From positions 8,804,001 to 8,868,000 of the forward strand of contig NW_024881278.1 of NCBI RefSeq assembly GCF_018691265.1: DNA of 64,000 bases. Direction: 5' to 3'. This DNA is from Tyto alba. Taxonomy: Eukaryota > Chordata > Aves > Strigiformes > Tytonidae. Every line of letters begins with the position of its first letter. The first letter of the stretch is position 1. The notes beneath the pieces were generated by a model that did not search any database, had not been told where the DNA came from, and saw only the letters and a program-made list of their open reading frames with translations. A program made the translations under genes and the position numbers. Shown in pieces: positions 32,301 to 45,762 of the stretch.

Positions 32301-34559
32301 ATCGGCTTGTCACTTTCTCAGCTTCTTAATCTCCTTCTCCCTGCTGTTCGCTGCCACCCTCTCGCCGGCTCTCCCACCGCCCCCCGGGGATGCTCGGCCC
32401 AGCAGCGAGGCGCTCCCCCTGGGGATGCACCGGGCAGCCGGTGGTCCATTCAGCTCCCTAACGAGATCATTACCGTGGGCTAAACACCAGCCTGACCCCG
32501 CTGCCCTGCGGGAAATGAGGCAGGACCGGCACAAGGCGTTCACACGCCACCCGGCACCACCGGGACCACCGGGCAGGTCACCGGGACCCCCCGGGTGAGG
32601 CAGCGCTGGGGCCCTGCCCCTGGGTGGGGGGGGACACACACGGGAGGAGCTGCCTGTGGAGCTGGAAGAAGACACTGTGTTTCCCTTTGGAAACAGCCAA
32701 CAGCCATCTCATCCCGCCCGGGGAGAAATCCCATCCTCCAAAATGCCATCCTGCTCCCACAGCGCCTCACGTCCCCGCCCCGCAGCCAGAGGCAGGACCT
32801 TCTCCTTCCTGAATCCTGCCGGGGGAAGCAACACCCACCAAAATGAATTAAAATACCAGAAACCTTTTACTAACAGGCTTTTGACAAACATGGATATCTA
32901 GCAACACAAGCAAATGCGAGTGCTGCAGATCAAACACACATTGCTTCAGCCATCCCCTTGTGATCTGCAAACACCTTTCTGTAATTAAAGCTTCCCTTTT
33001 CACAGAATTTATAACATTCACCTGCTGATAGAATATGGCAAAACTCGTGAACAGCCAGTTTTACAACACCCCAAGTGTTTTGGGAACTTAGGCCCCCGTG
33101 TCACACACGCTTGTAGCTGGTGACAACCAAGTGTGGTCGCATTGGTCAGCACTACAGCAAACGAGCATTATTTGCCCATCAGCCCCTGAACACCATCACC
33201 TTGACCTGGGAAAGAGACAGGAGACATTTAACACATGGTATGGATGAAGTCACCATCGAGCATCGTTATCTTGGAGTGAGAGAAAAACAGTTAATTTTTG
33301 AAACCTTCAGCAGAGGAATTCAGTGTTATCTTCTGGCTGACACAAGGAAATCTTAAAGCAGCTATTATCTGAGAGCAAACTGATTTTGTAGTTTGCAAAA
33401 TTAATAGTATTTAGCCCGCTAGTTTCCGTAGTAACCAGCCCAGCCAGCCATCCCTGCCTGCCTGCGACAAGGTCTCTTAAGCATTTCACATAGTACTTAT
33501 CCATTTTCTTGCTCTCACCTCGCTCTCACCTTTACTTTCAGCACAGAATGCAACACAATCCACTGCCACTAAAGACTAGGCTGAGAGTCAGATTAAAATT
33601 ATCCCTGTTTGCCCTGACCTCTTTTCTCTGCAGGTGAGAGTGTCCCCATTCAGCAGCTAAATGAAGCAGAAATGATGGAGTGTTTGTTTTCCCTGACTTT
33701 TCCTCAGCTTGCCAGTAAATTTACAGCCACGAATATGAAGTGTTAATTTAATGTTCCCACTGAGCATCTCATTGTCAACAAAGGCTTCAAACCATAAGAG
33801 AGGAAAAGGTTAGCTCATGCAGAAAATGACCCTTATGGTTTGATTGTCTTCTGGTCCAGACTAGCAGCCAGCAAAAAGCTAAGGGCTTTGACTTCCAGCT
33901 TAATGCATTTGATGGCAATAAATGGAACCTCTCTACCTCCACGCAAAGAAAGAATCACCTGTAATGCTCACTTATTTGTCTGTGCAGGCAATCTCCGCAA
34001 AACCAAAAGGGAAGAGGGCCTCTCTTCTCGCTCCCACAACTAATTTGACAGAACCGAAAAGTTAAACCCTTCATTATCCCAAACTTAAACAGAAGGTGCT
34101 TGCTTGCTGGAGATTACAACAGAACATTAATGGTGGCATGAAGCATGAAATTGCTTTCTTCACCTGGTGCTTCAAAACTTTAGGGCCTCAGCTCCAGCAA
34201 CATGCAAAAAAGTTCTTCCAGTGAGAAGACACGGAAAGAAGAAAAAAATTAAGGTTTAAATAATCAAAAGCTGGTTTTGGAATTTTTGTGGCAGAATTAT
34301 ACATGCAGAAGGCTTTATTCCCAGCATATTTAGTTCCTTTATCTGGTAAAAGGAGCTTAATACTTGCTGTAAGTAATGTTTACAGAACTAATTTACAGAC
34401 CAACCAGACGATGAGCAAGAGAGCCACAGTATGCCTTTACTAAGCTAACTCTGTTTAGTATCTTTAGGAGAAAAATGAAACCCTGATAGTGGTGTGGAAT
34501 AGTATAAAAATTAAGTCTTGAATATCGGAATTTTTTTTCTGGCAGCGAAATCTAAGCTT
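32301..34559. other. Ordinary non-coding stretch
   Basis: GC-rich at 32340-32830 with overlapping frames on both strands (60-121 codons), then AT-leaning DNA without credible frames. The part at about 34060-34560 is repeat-free and AT-rich and could hold further weak regulatory elements. Confidence 0.5.
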
Positions 34560-34800
34560 GGAAGCAAGATGGAGATAATGCGTGCTTACAGATACAGAGA
34601 TGGACTATTCAATGAGAAGACAAGCTAATTCAGCAACTTTTTTTGTACCCTTGCAAAACCCACTAATTAAATTGGCAGTTTCACAGCCTGCTTGCATTCA
34701 TTCTGCGTATGACCACGCTGGTGTTTTTCAAAACAATAACAATTATTTTAATCTATCAAAGCCTTTTGTCCCATTAACTGGTCGTTTGCTTGTGATTGAC
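34560..34800. promoter_or_regulatory. Candidate enhancer with tandem SOX sites and a TCF/LEF site
   Basis: Contains TAATTA at 34664-34669, two abutting SOX-type cores AACAATAACAAT at 34732-34743, and a TCF/LEF-type ATCAAAG at 34755-34761. It is AT-rich and repeat-free. The 118-codon plus frame (34582-34938) runs through it into GC-rich DNA but shows no domain and is considered chance. Confidence 0.45.
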
Positions 34801-36049
34801 CTGTGCCCTCTGTGTTACTGGGAGGAAGGCTCTGTGCTGGGTCCTGCCAAGGCGGATCCGGTGCTGGGCACCGGCACGCTGCGGCACCTCCCAGCGGCGC
34901 CGCGGGACCCCGGCTGTTTGATGCACCAGGCACTTTAATGCATTTTAACACGTCCAAAGCATCGCAGTTGACTGAACCAGAAAAGCCTGAAAGCAAATTG
35001 GAGCGTACAGTAACGAAGCTGTCTGCTTTTTGTTCTCCCCGATCACACAGCGTGCCCACTCATTCAGTAAACCCTCCCCTGTTAACATCAGGTGTGGGCC
35101 CGAACCAGAACACCAAGATGTCACAGGATCTGCGTGCAAAACCAAGACCCAAATGGGATGGGACAATGGGACCAACCAAATGGGGTCTGGGCAAACCCTC
35201 CAGGCCCAAACTGACTAGCTTCTAAATCCAGATGATGCACTGCCACGGCCTGATTTCTGAGAATACGTTCCTTTCTAAAAAGAAGCCAGCTCTGCAACAT
35301 CTGTGTTTCTAAAAGTAAGCAAAAACCTCTATTAGTAGCCAAAATGTAAAAATATAAACATCCCAACCCCACACAGAAATTATTCATTAAAATCCACAAA
35401 ATTTAGTTTCCGTGAGCACAGAACACAGGTACATTTTGAAAGTATCAAGAGATGACTTAATCTGTGTTAAAATCTTTTGAATTGCTATCATTTTGACTTC
35501 CAGATCCTACTTGTATTCAAACATTCAAGTAGAAGAAAATTTCACAAAATGTCAGAACTGTTTCCAGCCCATCACTTACCTGTACCAAGACAGACAGATA
35601 TTTCAGAGGCCAGAGCTGAAGCACTGGGGTCTCATAACGGCCCTAAATTACCTAAATGAGTTTCTTTAACTCATCCGACTGATTGCTCAGCTATTGAGAA
35701 GCAGCTCTTCGTGCCCCATATGAACCTCACCAAAATCACTGCTCCAGGAAAGCCAAGCTGCTTAGAAACATGTGAAGCTGATGGGTCTTATAGGGACAGA
35801 TATTCACAAACAGTGAAAACTGAATTCAAATATTCCCTTTTAATGGTATTTCCTTCAGTAATAAGCAGACACAGAATTAAGCATATTGAATGTGTCCCTT
35901 TTTTTTTACAGTGCCTGGAAGAAATATTGGTATGTTTGAAGAGAGACGGTTGCTTTCAGTTAAAAATGTATTATTCAGTGTGTGCTGAGACATGTTTGGA
36001 AACACCATGACAGAATTCATGAACATTATACACAAACCCACCCTGCCTT
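34801..36049. other. Ordinary non-coding stretch
   Basis: A short GC-rich patch (34840-34915) is followed by AT-leaning DNA. A T-run plus CAG resembling a splice acceptor sits at about 35899-35911, inside a 99-codon frame (35711-36010) without recognisable content. No gene is supported. Confidence 0.5.
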
Positions 36050-36250
36050 TGGTAACCATTTGCCGGTCACATTGTCAGTTAACAGTAGTCATTTTGAAAG
36101 CAGCAATTCATTCTCTACAGTCCTTTCTTAACACAATTTTCAGCCTGCAATTTAGATGATAGGAAAATTACAACCCTGCTGCACTATATTATGTGATATA
36201 AATGTTATTGCAATTAAGCCAACGAGGAAAAATCCCAGAAAACAAGGATG
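36050..36250. promoter_or_regulatory. Candidate conserved non-coding element
   Basis: AT-leaning and repeat-free, with no open frame, GTCAGTTAACAG near 36075, GCAATTCATT near 36102 and TGCAATTAAGCC near 36210. Texture-based call. Confidence 0.3.
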
Positions 36251-39169
36251 TTTAGTTCATGCTTTCTCCTTATTCTTTCCCCAGAACTCAAGCAGTTGTC
36301 AAAGGGTAGAAAAGAAGTGTTTCCATTAGTAGAAGGCACCTGCAAACAGCAGGAGCTCAAAAGCAACACAAACCCATAGCTGACATGTTAGTTTTTCTCC
36401 CAACTCCCTAACGAGTTATTTGCCTAGAGCATACATGAGTGAGAACAGGCATTATTTGAATAAAGAGGTATAGCCAAAAGCGGTCCAGATATCCAGGCTT
36501 CCTTCTGGCGCTGGAATAAGACATGCTAGGATAGCCCAATGGGGACTTCCCACCAACTGCACTGGGGATGTTCACTTCTCGCATTCTCTGCATCCACCCG
36601 GCATTTTCTTCTTACAGCCACAGCTCCAAATGCCTCTGAACTTTGTGTACTGGAGGGTTTTTATGGATCTGGAACCATAAAAACCCTTTTAAGCCCTGGT
36701 AGCAAGGCAACACCTCCATGTGCAGAGCAGGGAAATGGTACATATATGTCAGGAGTAGAGGCACATAGCAGCTAAACCTCATTTTCCATTTTGGCTCACT
36801 TGTTTCTTCCCACCCCCAAGTCATAGATGAATAGGATGCATGTTCTTGTTACACGCCTTCCACATTAAAGTCAGTCAACTATTTTTAACCATTCCTGGCC
36901 AACATGCTGCCTGTCACCAGTCACTGAGTGAAATCTTGCAAGGAAAAGATACCTTCAAATTATTTTGCTACTTCTAAAGTCATGACAGATATAAGCACAG
37001 TAGTTTTTATAACAGCTAGGTTAAGAGTCTAATATAATACTAAACTATATATGGGGACAATTGCCATAGCAGCCCAGACAAGTGAGTTGGATTGCTCTGA
37101 GACCACACAAGAATGGACAAGTTTTGGATTTAAAATGCTTGTCTGAAGAAGCCACAAGTTTGTGCTGAAATATGGATGTCTAATTGGCCCCAAAAGGCTG
37201 AAATATCCCAACTGGCATCAGCAGCCAGTGGTCATGGAATCCAGAAAAACCAATGTTTTCTTCCAGGCTCCAGCTATTTGGACAAGGCACCAGGGATGCA
37301 AGGATGTTACACTCCAAGCTTCACAAAACCCCACCTAAAATTAATAGAAGTCTCACTGAAACTTCCTTACTGATAAGAGTGCTAAGGAACAAATTAACAT
37401 ATCCCAGACAAATTTCTTCCCCCAGACCATTACCATGACGCAACACAATTAGAAATAAGGCCTACACGGTCCCATGGTTAGACAACAGCCCCTCGGTTTC
37501 ACATGTAACATATGGGCAGTGCTGCTGATTTGGACAGACTCAGGGAAAAAAGGTTGTTTGTGACACAAGGTTTGCTTTGCAAACACCTTTGCACCTTCTC
37601 TTTAATGATCCCAGCTGAGTGTCAAGCAAATGCTTAGGTACAGAAGTGTCAGCCATATTAAACCACTTCAATTTTACTGTTTTGGAAGAGGAAAAAATAG
37701 GAAAAAAAATAAGAGTCTTACCATTCATCATTTACTCCAAGGTGCTGTAACCAGGTGGAAGCTTGTCTTTTATATGCTGAACTGTGTCCATGAAAACACA
37801 TTATCTTTAAGTGGGCACTGGAGGAGCCACACACAACATTGACTTCTTCATGCCATCACTAAGACTGGATACTTCAATCATTTGAAGATTTAAGTGGAGA
37901 TTAGCAGAGACCTCACCTGCATCTCTCTCTGCCAGTTCAGTGTGGTTTGGACATGCTCTGCAGCAGCAGAGCTCCTTAAAGGCAAAGCCATGAAGAAGCC
38001 CTGATGTCTTTATAGTTTTGTTCTATTATATAAGAGCGAGGACAGGCAGTTGCTTGTGCCCTCTGTGAGACCAGAGCAGCTGCTCAGAGGTTCCCAGTGG
38101 ACCAAAAGTCACCAGTGGAGGCACCCCAGGAAGCCTGCTTCTTTCCTGTTGGAGGGAACAGACCACCTGCTGAGGGTTTACCCTGGGTGTACCCCTGAAA
38201 ATGCAGCAACATCAGCTGAGCTTTCTAGGAAACAGAGCATGACCTGTGCAGGCTAGTCTATATTATCATTATCCACACCATCACACACAGTGACATGCCA
38301 AGGTGGGATTTCTCCCACTTTGTAGTCTCAAGCCCACACCAAGACTTTTGCAGAAGCTGGTTCTCAGTCCACAACCCACCTGTCCTCCACCTCAACATGC
38401 TACAGACCACCTCATATTTGTGCTTAGATTTCTTATCATATACCTCAGCACACTTTGCAGAAAGATGTCTGTCATAGCCCCCATCCTGGACAAAATCAGA
38501 GGCCCGGGGTACGTGGCAGATCCCGGGGCAGAGCCGCAGATGCTCAAGTGGCTTCCAAAGGGCACCAAGCTCTTCCCCCCCTCGACTGCAGATGCAAAGC
38601 CTGGCCAGTACCTGAGCAGATCTATTTCCTCAGCAGTCAACAAGCTCAAATGCTTTAAGGAATATGCTGAGCAACTCTGCCATGCAGGAGACCTGAGAAG
38701 ACGGTTATTTCTTCCTTTTTGTTCTTTAAGAAATATCCTGAGCAACTCTGCCATACAGGAGACCTGAGAAGACAGTTATTTCTTCCTTTTTGTTCTTTCT
38801 TTTTTTGGCTCCCAGGCCTAGACACTGGAGGATTTCAGAGCGATTGGATACAATCCATGGCTTCCCTGACCTTCCCTGAGCATCCCAAAAGGCACAGACG
38901 CCTGTGGAAACCATTGGCCACAGTTCATTTTGGGTGACAGGCCTGCGGAAGGTCTCCACAACTCCAGTCACTCAGGAGGTGGAGAAAGCCTCCTGCAGAA
39001 GCTGTGTGGGAAGACCGGGTGCTCCCCAGCCCTTCAGAAGACCGTTTTCTTCCTCCCCCTGCCCTGGCAGTGAGGGCAGACCGGTGGGCGACGACGCAGC
39101 TGCCCGCGGTGCCTGGGCACACCGCGCCGCAGCCACGTCCCTAATGGCTCTCCCCGATGTGCCGCCACG
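36251..39169. other. Ordinary non-coding stretch
   Basis: Close to 3 kb with no supported gene. The 154-codon plus frame at 38303-38767 includes the 71-bp tandem duplication listed separately and has no recognisable domain. A CpG-containing GC-rich patch lies near 39040-39170. Confidence 0.5.
38653..38794. repeat. 71-bp tandem duplication (two copies)
   Basis: Copy 1 is 38653-38723 and copy 2 is 38724-38794, with about four mismatches in 71 positions, so the duplication is fairly recent. The copies abut exactly and both contain a pyrimidine-rich end. The period is not a multiple of three, which argues against a coding role. Confidence 0.9.
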
Positions 39170-39440
39170 TTCGGCTGATTAGTTGTGGGTGATCTGAAAT
39201 GTCAAACTATTAGCCCTGACAACTACTGCCAAGGTTACTATCGGCTGAAAATATCTTTTTAATAATGTAACTGTTTGTAAGTGGAAAAGGTGATGCTTAA
39301 AATACAAAGCAGTAATAAGTATGAATTACCGAAACAAAACAGAAATAGCCTTTTGTTTTCAGTCAGCCTTTCCGAGGCGTGTCCTGCCTGGTTCTTGAAG
39401 GGATCATGTCCTTGCAAGGCAATCTGCAATATCGTAATTA
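39170..39440. promoter_or_regulatory. Candidate conserved non-coding element
   Basis: Begins just after a CpG-rich patch. It contains TGATTAGTTG (39175), AAACTATTAGCC (39204) and TTTTAATAATG (39257) words and no repeat. The 133-codon plus frame starting at 39281 runs into GC-richer DNA and has no recognisable domain. Confidence 0.35.
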
Positions 39441-39789
39441 AGACAGCAGAACCACTAAAGACAATAAAAAGCCTCCTACTAGAATGTCCTCCCCTCACAC
39501 CTTTAACACAGGTACCCGCACGCCTGTCCTGCTACGGGTGTGTAACCCCTACTCGTACACATTCCCAGCCTCACCTCGGGGTGGGAACACCGGGAAGGAA
39601 AATATCTCCTCTTGTGGAAGGAAAGGGGGACAGGGCTCTTCACAGCATCTGCAGCCAGCACAGCACTGAAAGAAATACCTGACCTGATTCAGGACAGGAC
39701 AAAAGCAATCAGCTCTTCCTCGGATGCATTTTATCCGAGCAGCATTTTCTGAAACACAGCTATTTGCTAAGATGGGTACGCTGCTTCTC
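39441..39789. other. Non-coding spacer
   Basis: Mixed composition with overlapping short frames on both strands and no recognisable feature. Confidence 0.45.
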
Positions 39790-40330
39790 ACTATTAGTGG
39801 TTCTGGAACAATTTGAAAATATTCCCAGGCAAAAAGAAGCCCACGTGATGCTGCATTTAGCTACTGCTATGCTTGACATCTCTTACAACTTCTTGGAAAA
39901 ACATTAATTTGAAACATTTTTATACATCATGCCAGTGCCACAGCAGGCAATAATCATCACATTTCAAGCTCAGAGCAAGACTCAGATACAGGAAAAAATT
40001 AAACAAGGATAAGAGTAAGAAACTGTTAATGGTCAAAAACATTTTACTGCAGGTTCAACAACAAAGTCTGGAGGAGATAAGTCCGTGTGTGTACTAACAT
40101 TATATAAAAAGTGATTATTCAGCCATTCATGTGAACAGAGCTATTGATTCAAGTAACAAAGGACACTATATAAACTGCAGTGGTTTTGCTCTTTTTAGCC
40201 TGGGAAAATTGATTTGCTTAAACTTTCCCTTGAACCTGCAGTAGGGTTTAAACTGAACCTAAAGGAGCCTTTTAAGAACTCCCATAAATTAAAAATATAT
40301 CTCTTTTTTTTTGCACGTTTTTGGTTCCTG
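39790..40330. promoter_or_regulatory. Weak candidate conserved non-coding element
   Basis: AT-leaning, repeat-free and free of open frames over about 540 bp, with AACATTAATTTG near 39900 and CAATAATCATCAC near 39948. The call rests on texture only. Confidence 0.25.
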
Positions 40331-43300
40331 CTGTTACAGCAGAAGCCCGAGAAACATTGAAGAAAGAGGTGGGAGGAAACGATAACTGCATTCTGTTACA
40401 GCGTTACCAGTACATGATTGTTTACATACATTAAAAATAAATAATAAATAAACACATAAATATTGAATGTAAGTGAAGCAAAACATGACAGCTTAATACT
40501 ACAGCCAGACTTCGAGACTGAAATCGAGCAGGAAAAGGGAAAGATAAAAGCTGTAAGAGTACAGTAGATAAGAGGCTCATCACAAATGCTCCGTGGGCAA
40601 ACAAGACGCAGAACTTCCCAAGAGCCATCCTTCCATCCTCCGGGCACTCTTTGCTCCGCAGAGCGGGCAGGAGAAGGTGCCCACGCCACTCCAACCCCTT
40701 CTATTTTGCCTTGCTCCAAACAGGCTGCTGATGGAAGCAGCACCCAGAGTGGAGGGGTTACACTGAGCTCAATCCTACCAGAGGAACAACAGGCAATGGC
40801 AGAAACTAGATACGGGCTTGAGGCTACCCTGGCTCTCTGCTCCCACCCGGCTGGAAGCCCATCCCCAGGGATCCCCTCCAGTGTGACCCCCCGGGCCCGA
40901 GCAGGGTGTCAGGAGGGGACTTGCACCCAGACAGTGGGAAGAGGCAGGTGTTAAAGGGGAATATCTAGGGTGGCAAATACCATCTGCTTTAGCAGTCATC
41001 AATACCAAGTCTCAGCCAGAGCATTTAAGGATGAGTCTTGGTAAGTGTGCAGGTTAAATGTTGGAAGAGCATGTGGAGGGTGGCTTTGGTTAGACCACCG
41101 GTACATCACTGCCCCAGTGACAGCCAATCTGACCAGGGTGTTCAAGACCTGTGTCATTCTAGCCCGAGGCTTTCAAGGGACCATCCATCTTTGGAACCAC
41201 TGGCACTTACAGGCGAGATGGTTGCCCAGCCTGACCACAACCAACCTCTGTTTTTGCAAGTTACCGTATGAGTTCGGTTGTTGTCAGCATGCCCTCTTGG
41301 GAGCGAGTGCCCGAATAACCTTGTTCTGAGCCTGGTCCTGCAGGATGCTCGTGCCCTGGATCACCAGCCTCATGCTTACCTCTGGGCATACGCCACCTCC
41401 CAGTGCCAGCGGCATCTGCGCCTTGCTAATCAGAGACCAGGCACTCAGCACCAGCTAGACCTGAGCCCCCCTGCAGCAAGAGAAGCCAGGCACAGCGATG
41501 CCGGCACCAAAGCCCTCCTGTTCCCAGCTCTCCCTCACTCCGCTTTCCCCTCCAGGGCACTGCTACGTGCGGGGTCTGCACAGGACCAGGATGGGATGCC
41601 CATGGTCTGCTCCCCTGCTCTCCCCTCTCTGGGGTGCTGAGCACCCTGTGCATCCCTGCAGTGCTGGGTCCCGTGAAGCTGCTGAGCATTCTGTGCATCC
41701 CACCTGTCTCTGGGGTTCTGGGTCCCATGAAGGTCCTGAGCTCCCCACGCATCCCACTCAGCACCCACAGCTCACAGCCGAGTGTCCACGCGTGGTCAGC
41801 TGGGGCTGTTTACAGCTCCTGCACACCACCTCCTTTGTGGACCCACTGAAAAACCCCAGTGTGCAGCGCACCACTGTACATTTACATTGTTGTTTTTCCC
41901 CTCAATAAGGCAGTAAATGACCTTTTATTCAAACAATCCCTAAAACAAAAACAAAACCCACCACCATCAGAAGATCTGTGAGCAGAGCAGGGTGATTTGT
42001 TATTGAAGGAGCAGCCAGCCCTGTGTGCTATGCAAACAAAACCCACACTCTGTGTTCTCACAAGCCTCCTGCTGACTTTGCAACTAATTTTGTTAGCAAG
42101 GAGAACACGCTGCGCTGACATCAATGCATCAATGAGACCAGAGACGTTTGTTCGTAACTTTGTAACAAACATTGATCAATTGATTTTTGCTAGTGTGAGG
42201 AGGGAAAAGCCCACAAACAGAACAAAACACATATGAGGAGAATTTTTTAATGGCAAAGGGCAATTAAGCATCCAACCTTCCAGTGAAATTAGGTTCCTTA
42301 CGGTTCTCTGTGCATTTAAAAGTCTTCCCCTTATGCTCAATGGAAACAAAATCTACTGTTAAGATGCCAAAGAAGGAAAAAAGATCAGCTGCAATCAATA
42401 GAATAGTTATTGGGCCTGCAAACAGCATTTCTGAAAGCAGCAGAACAAGAGAGACAGGTAAAGGCTCCTTTTGAAGTAAAGGAAACCCTATCCCATGTGA
42501 ACTGTCTTTTGTAGCATGTATTTTATTAGAGTGAAAATGTCAAAACTGAGAAAACACTAATCAGCTATCAAAAATAATTAAGTGTTCTGTAAATAGTGGA
42601 ACACATGTTTATTTACTCGGATACCTCTCCTTAACGGTAATGCCTGTTCCCTGAGCTGTTAGCACCACAGCAATATTGTCAGGCCACATCTGAGATCTTG
42701 CAGGGCACAATATGGACTACTGAGGAGAGGCAGACCATGCCCCAAGGGGACTGAAGTCTAACTACACAAGTTAAAAAGGCACAGGGTAAACAGAAAGGAA
42801 TTGTTCAGGGTGAACTGTGCAATAGCAAACCCCCCCCAAGGAACAGCACTCAAGTCATGGTTCGAAGCCCAACATTCAATCCAGAGGCTGAGGTCATGTC
42901 AGTCCTGTCCCCGTGCACCAGCCCAGTGGGATGAGCTGCACAGGGGAAGCCGGGCCACTCTTCAGATGTTTGCAGAACAGAAATTCTCATTTAAAAAGCT
43001 CACTAGTTCACTGCCAGAACCAGCCACCAAGGGATGACTTCACACCACCCCCAAAAGCCTCTTTTGGAAGCACAGTCTAGAAAAGCGTCACAGAGGGTCA
43101 GTGACCATGTCCTGCACTGTAGCTCAGGCTGGGCCTGTGGTCCCTTCTCACCACCACAGTTTATTTTCTATAAAGTAACATACATATGCATTTCAGATGT
43201 GAAATATCTATGCCAGGGTTGGAATTTCAAGCTGTTGAGATGGCAGCTACTAACAATGTACTCACTGCTGCACTGGGACTCCCAGGCATGATTGTCCCCA

Positions 43301-45762
43301 GAGAACTTCCCCTGAAAACCCCTTCATCTCACTGCCTTGTAAAAAAAGATAGGGAAGTTGCAAATCCAGTCATGGACCCCAAGTCTTCCAGCTAGTTCTT
43401 TCCAACACCTTGTAAAATAGAGAAATCTGGTGCTTGGGTCCTTCGTAGTTAGCTGACTGTGCTATAGAGAAATGTTACATATTAGTCCAACACATACACA
43501 CAAAATGCAGTCTGTGGAAGCTAACAAATGCAAAGTTCAGTGGAAGGAAGAATTGCACAGCTAATGTAAGAGGGTATAGAAATAGCTCATCTGAGTATGG
43601 GGAAAAGTGTATTTTTATTCAGTAAGAACTGACCTATATTCCTCTTTTGGGCTGTGGAACAAATATACTATTTTAAAATGTATTTACTTAACATACAGCT
43701 AGGTGGCAGAACAGCACAGAGGAAATACCTGAGCTACCTCACCTACCTGAGGCAGGACAGGTTATTCCACAGCAAAATTCACCATGGCACAGCTGATTCA
43801 ACTTCCATTGCTTGTGAGGCAAACATGCCCTTAGGTGTGTGAAACAAGTTTCTCACTCACAGCAGACTCCCAGCTACTGCCTTTGTGGTTATGTTCAATG
43901 GGAGCTACAGGACATATTTTGATCACAGGTCAAAGCAAAATTTTATCTAGTTACGTTTCACCTGAGCTCCAGCCTTCAGCTTGTGCCCGCAATGCGATAT
44001 TTAATTTCCATGTGCAGAACTGCTATTGACTGCAGGCTGCTCCCTGGGAGTCTGCCTGCCCTTTGCCTAATGAGTTCATCAACACTTTGGAGACAGATTC
44101 CCTAAACCATATGCCTGCACAGCACCTTGCTCTGTCTGCAGTGTAGTTGTCCTGACATCTTTAGATCCAAGGATGCTGCAAACCAAACCATCTTTAAGGT
44201 GAACTTACATGAGGTCTGTTGACCTCTTCAGTATGAAAACAGCTGTAAAGCAGAACAGCTCAAACACAGTGTGACCCAGGAAAAGCACCCCTGTACAGAA
44301 GAGGCTAGGACTGCCAGAAATAACCCCAAGACAGACGTCATTTTGATTCAGGAGCTATACAACAACAGTCAAATGGAGAAGAGAGATGAAGCACATCTTC
44401 CAAAGTTTACTCTTGCAGCCTAACTAATAGTTCATAACCATGTTTACTTGGCAAGTATTTGTGACCTTATTTTTCCTGTGGAAAGGGAGTGCATCTGCAC
44501 TGAAACAGATGATCACCTGCTCATTAGCTGGCTCCCTGAGCTGGGAAATGCCACTGTCTAGCTGCTCCCCACGCACAGCAACCCGCTCAGAGAAGGTGCT
44601 CTGCCTGGGCTGCGTCCCTCCTGCAGCCGGGTGACATTTCACGGTGTCTGTAAGCCCCAGAGCTAGTGAACATCTTGCTGTCAATCTCCCACAACCGCAT
44701 CTCTGGGGGCTTGCAAAAGCCAAGCTCACAGCGGCCGTCCCCTCCGCAGTCACTAACCATCTCCCTCAGCTGCCTATTTCCACAAAAATAACAGAGCTCC
44801 TTCGCTTTGGGACCAGCTCTGCTGCCAACTTTGCCTGAACTGGCAGGAGGACAATGAGGCAGAGGCACTGGCTGCAGGCAGAGCAGGATTTTAAAGTCCT
44901 TCTTGATAAAAATCAGTTCTCCTAGCAGTTTTGAGCATTTATATAATTATAAATATTTGCAATTTTTATTTATAAGAATCAGCATAGCTGAAAAAAATAC
45001 CTGAAGGGAGATGACAAGAAAAAACAGTAATGTTTCCTAGATTAGATAAGTACTTGCATCCCGTCTTGATTACAGTATCAGGTGCTCAGCTCCAGTAAAC
45101 CAGCATATCCACAGGACTGACACTAGGGCTATTCTGGTTTGCACAGGCTGAGGATCCAGTCAATGAAGCACTAAGCAATATCATTCATCATAAAATGAGG
45201 GTCTTTGGGAGCCCTATATATGCATTTACTCCAGAGCTCCTCGCTTCAGACAGAGGCAGCACAGTTCATGCAGTCATCTGGCCCCCACCCAGCCTGGCTG
45301 TTTAGCAGGAGTACAATATGTATTCTCCCCTTATGCTATTTACTCACAGCTACAGATGTTGACATAACAAAGAGCTAAAGACAGACAGAAGGGGAACAGT
45401 GTTGCAGTGCAGACACTAAGGGCTCTATTCTTCAGAAAAGAGCCTCTGACTTCCCCACCCAGCCCTGCAATTCATTTGAAAATCATCTGGGCTGGTGAAG
45501 CTTGCTTTCCTCTCTTGCAGGACACAGATGAATGTAAGTGAACATCATCTTTGCTGTTTGTTTCTGTGCTGAACTGAGCCCTTATAAATCCACAGAAAAA
45601 ACAATTGTTTCAAATCAAGTGGCTAAAGCTCGTGGATGTATTGGGCAGTGTGCAACTTCGCCTCCTGTTGACCTGCCCCTACCAGGGAGCTGTGCTGGGA
45701 AGAGCTCGCTTTTTACTAATAGTATCTTTAGAAAGCCAGATTTAGAGGGCTGACTTTTCCAT
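40331..45762. other. Long ordinary non-coding stretch
   Basis: More than 5 kb without a supported gene. Frames up to 136 codons occur in GC-rich 40580-41900 on both strands. A degenerate tandem repeat (41636-41760) is listed separately. A FOX-like ACAAACA at 42165-42171 forms a 7-bp inverted repeat with GTTTGTT at 42146-42152. At 45525-45538 a Cys-rich-looking word reading Asp-Thr-Asp-Glu-Cys follows a splice-acceptor-like CAG, but an in-frame stop follows immediately, so it is not called an exon. The 44930-44985 patch is AT-rich. Confidence 0.5.
41636..41760. repeat. Degenerate GC-rich tandem repeat (about 2.5 units)
   Basis: Units start at 41636 (45 bp), 41681 (54 bp) and 41735 (partial, 26 bp), each beginning with a CTGAGC-type word and containing GCATCCC, with GGGTCCC later in the two full units. 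Because the units differ by 9 bp, a frame stays open across them on both strands, producing repetitive peptides that are judged an artefact of the repeat. Confidence 0.65.

Noticed and set aside
35890..35932. T-run plus CAG followed by an 18-base piece and a GTATG donor-like word
   Set aside because: A micro-exon of this kind has no partner exon, and the donor is weak.
45515..45545. Splice-acceptor-like tract followed by codons for Asp-Thr-Asp-Glu-Cys, as at the start of a calcium-binding EGF domain
   Set aside because: A stop codon follows one codon later, and the donor word would leave an exon of only about 13 bases. No other EGF exon is nearby, so coincidence is the simplest reading.
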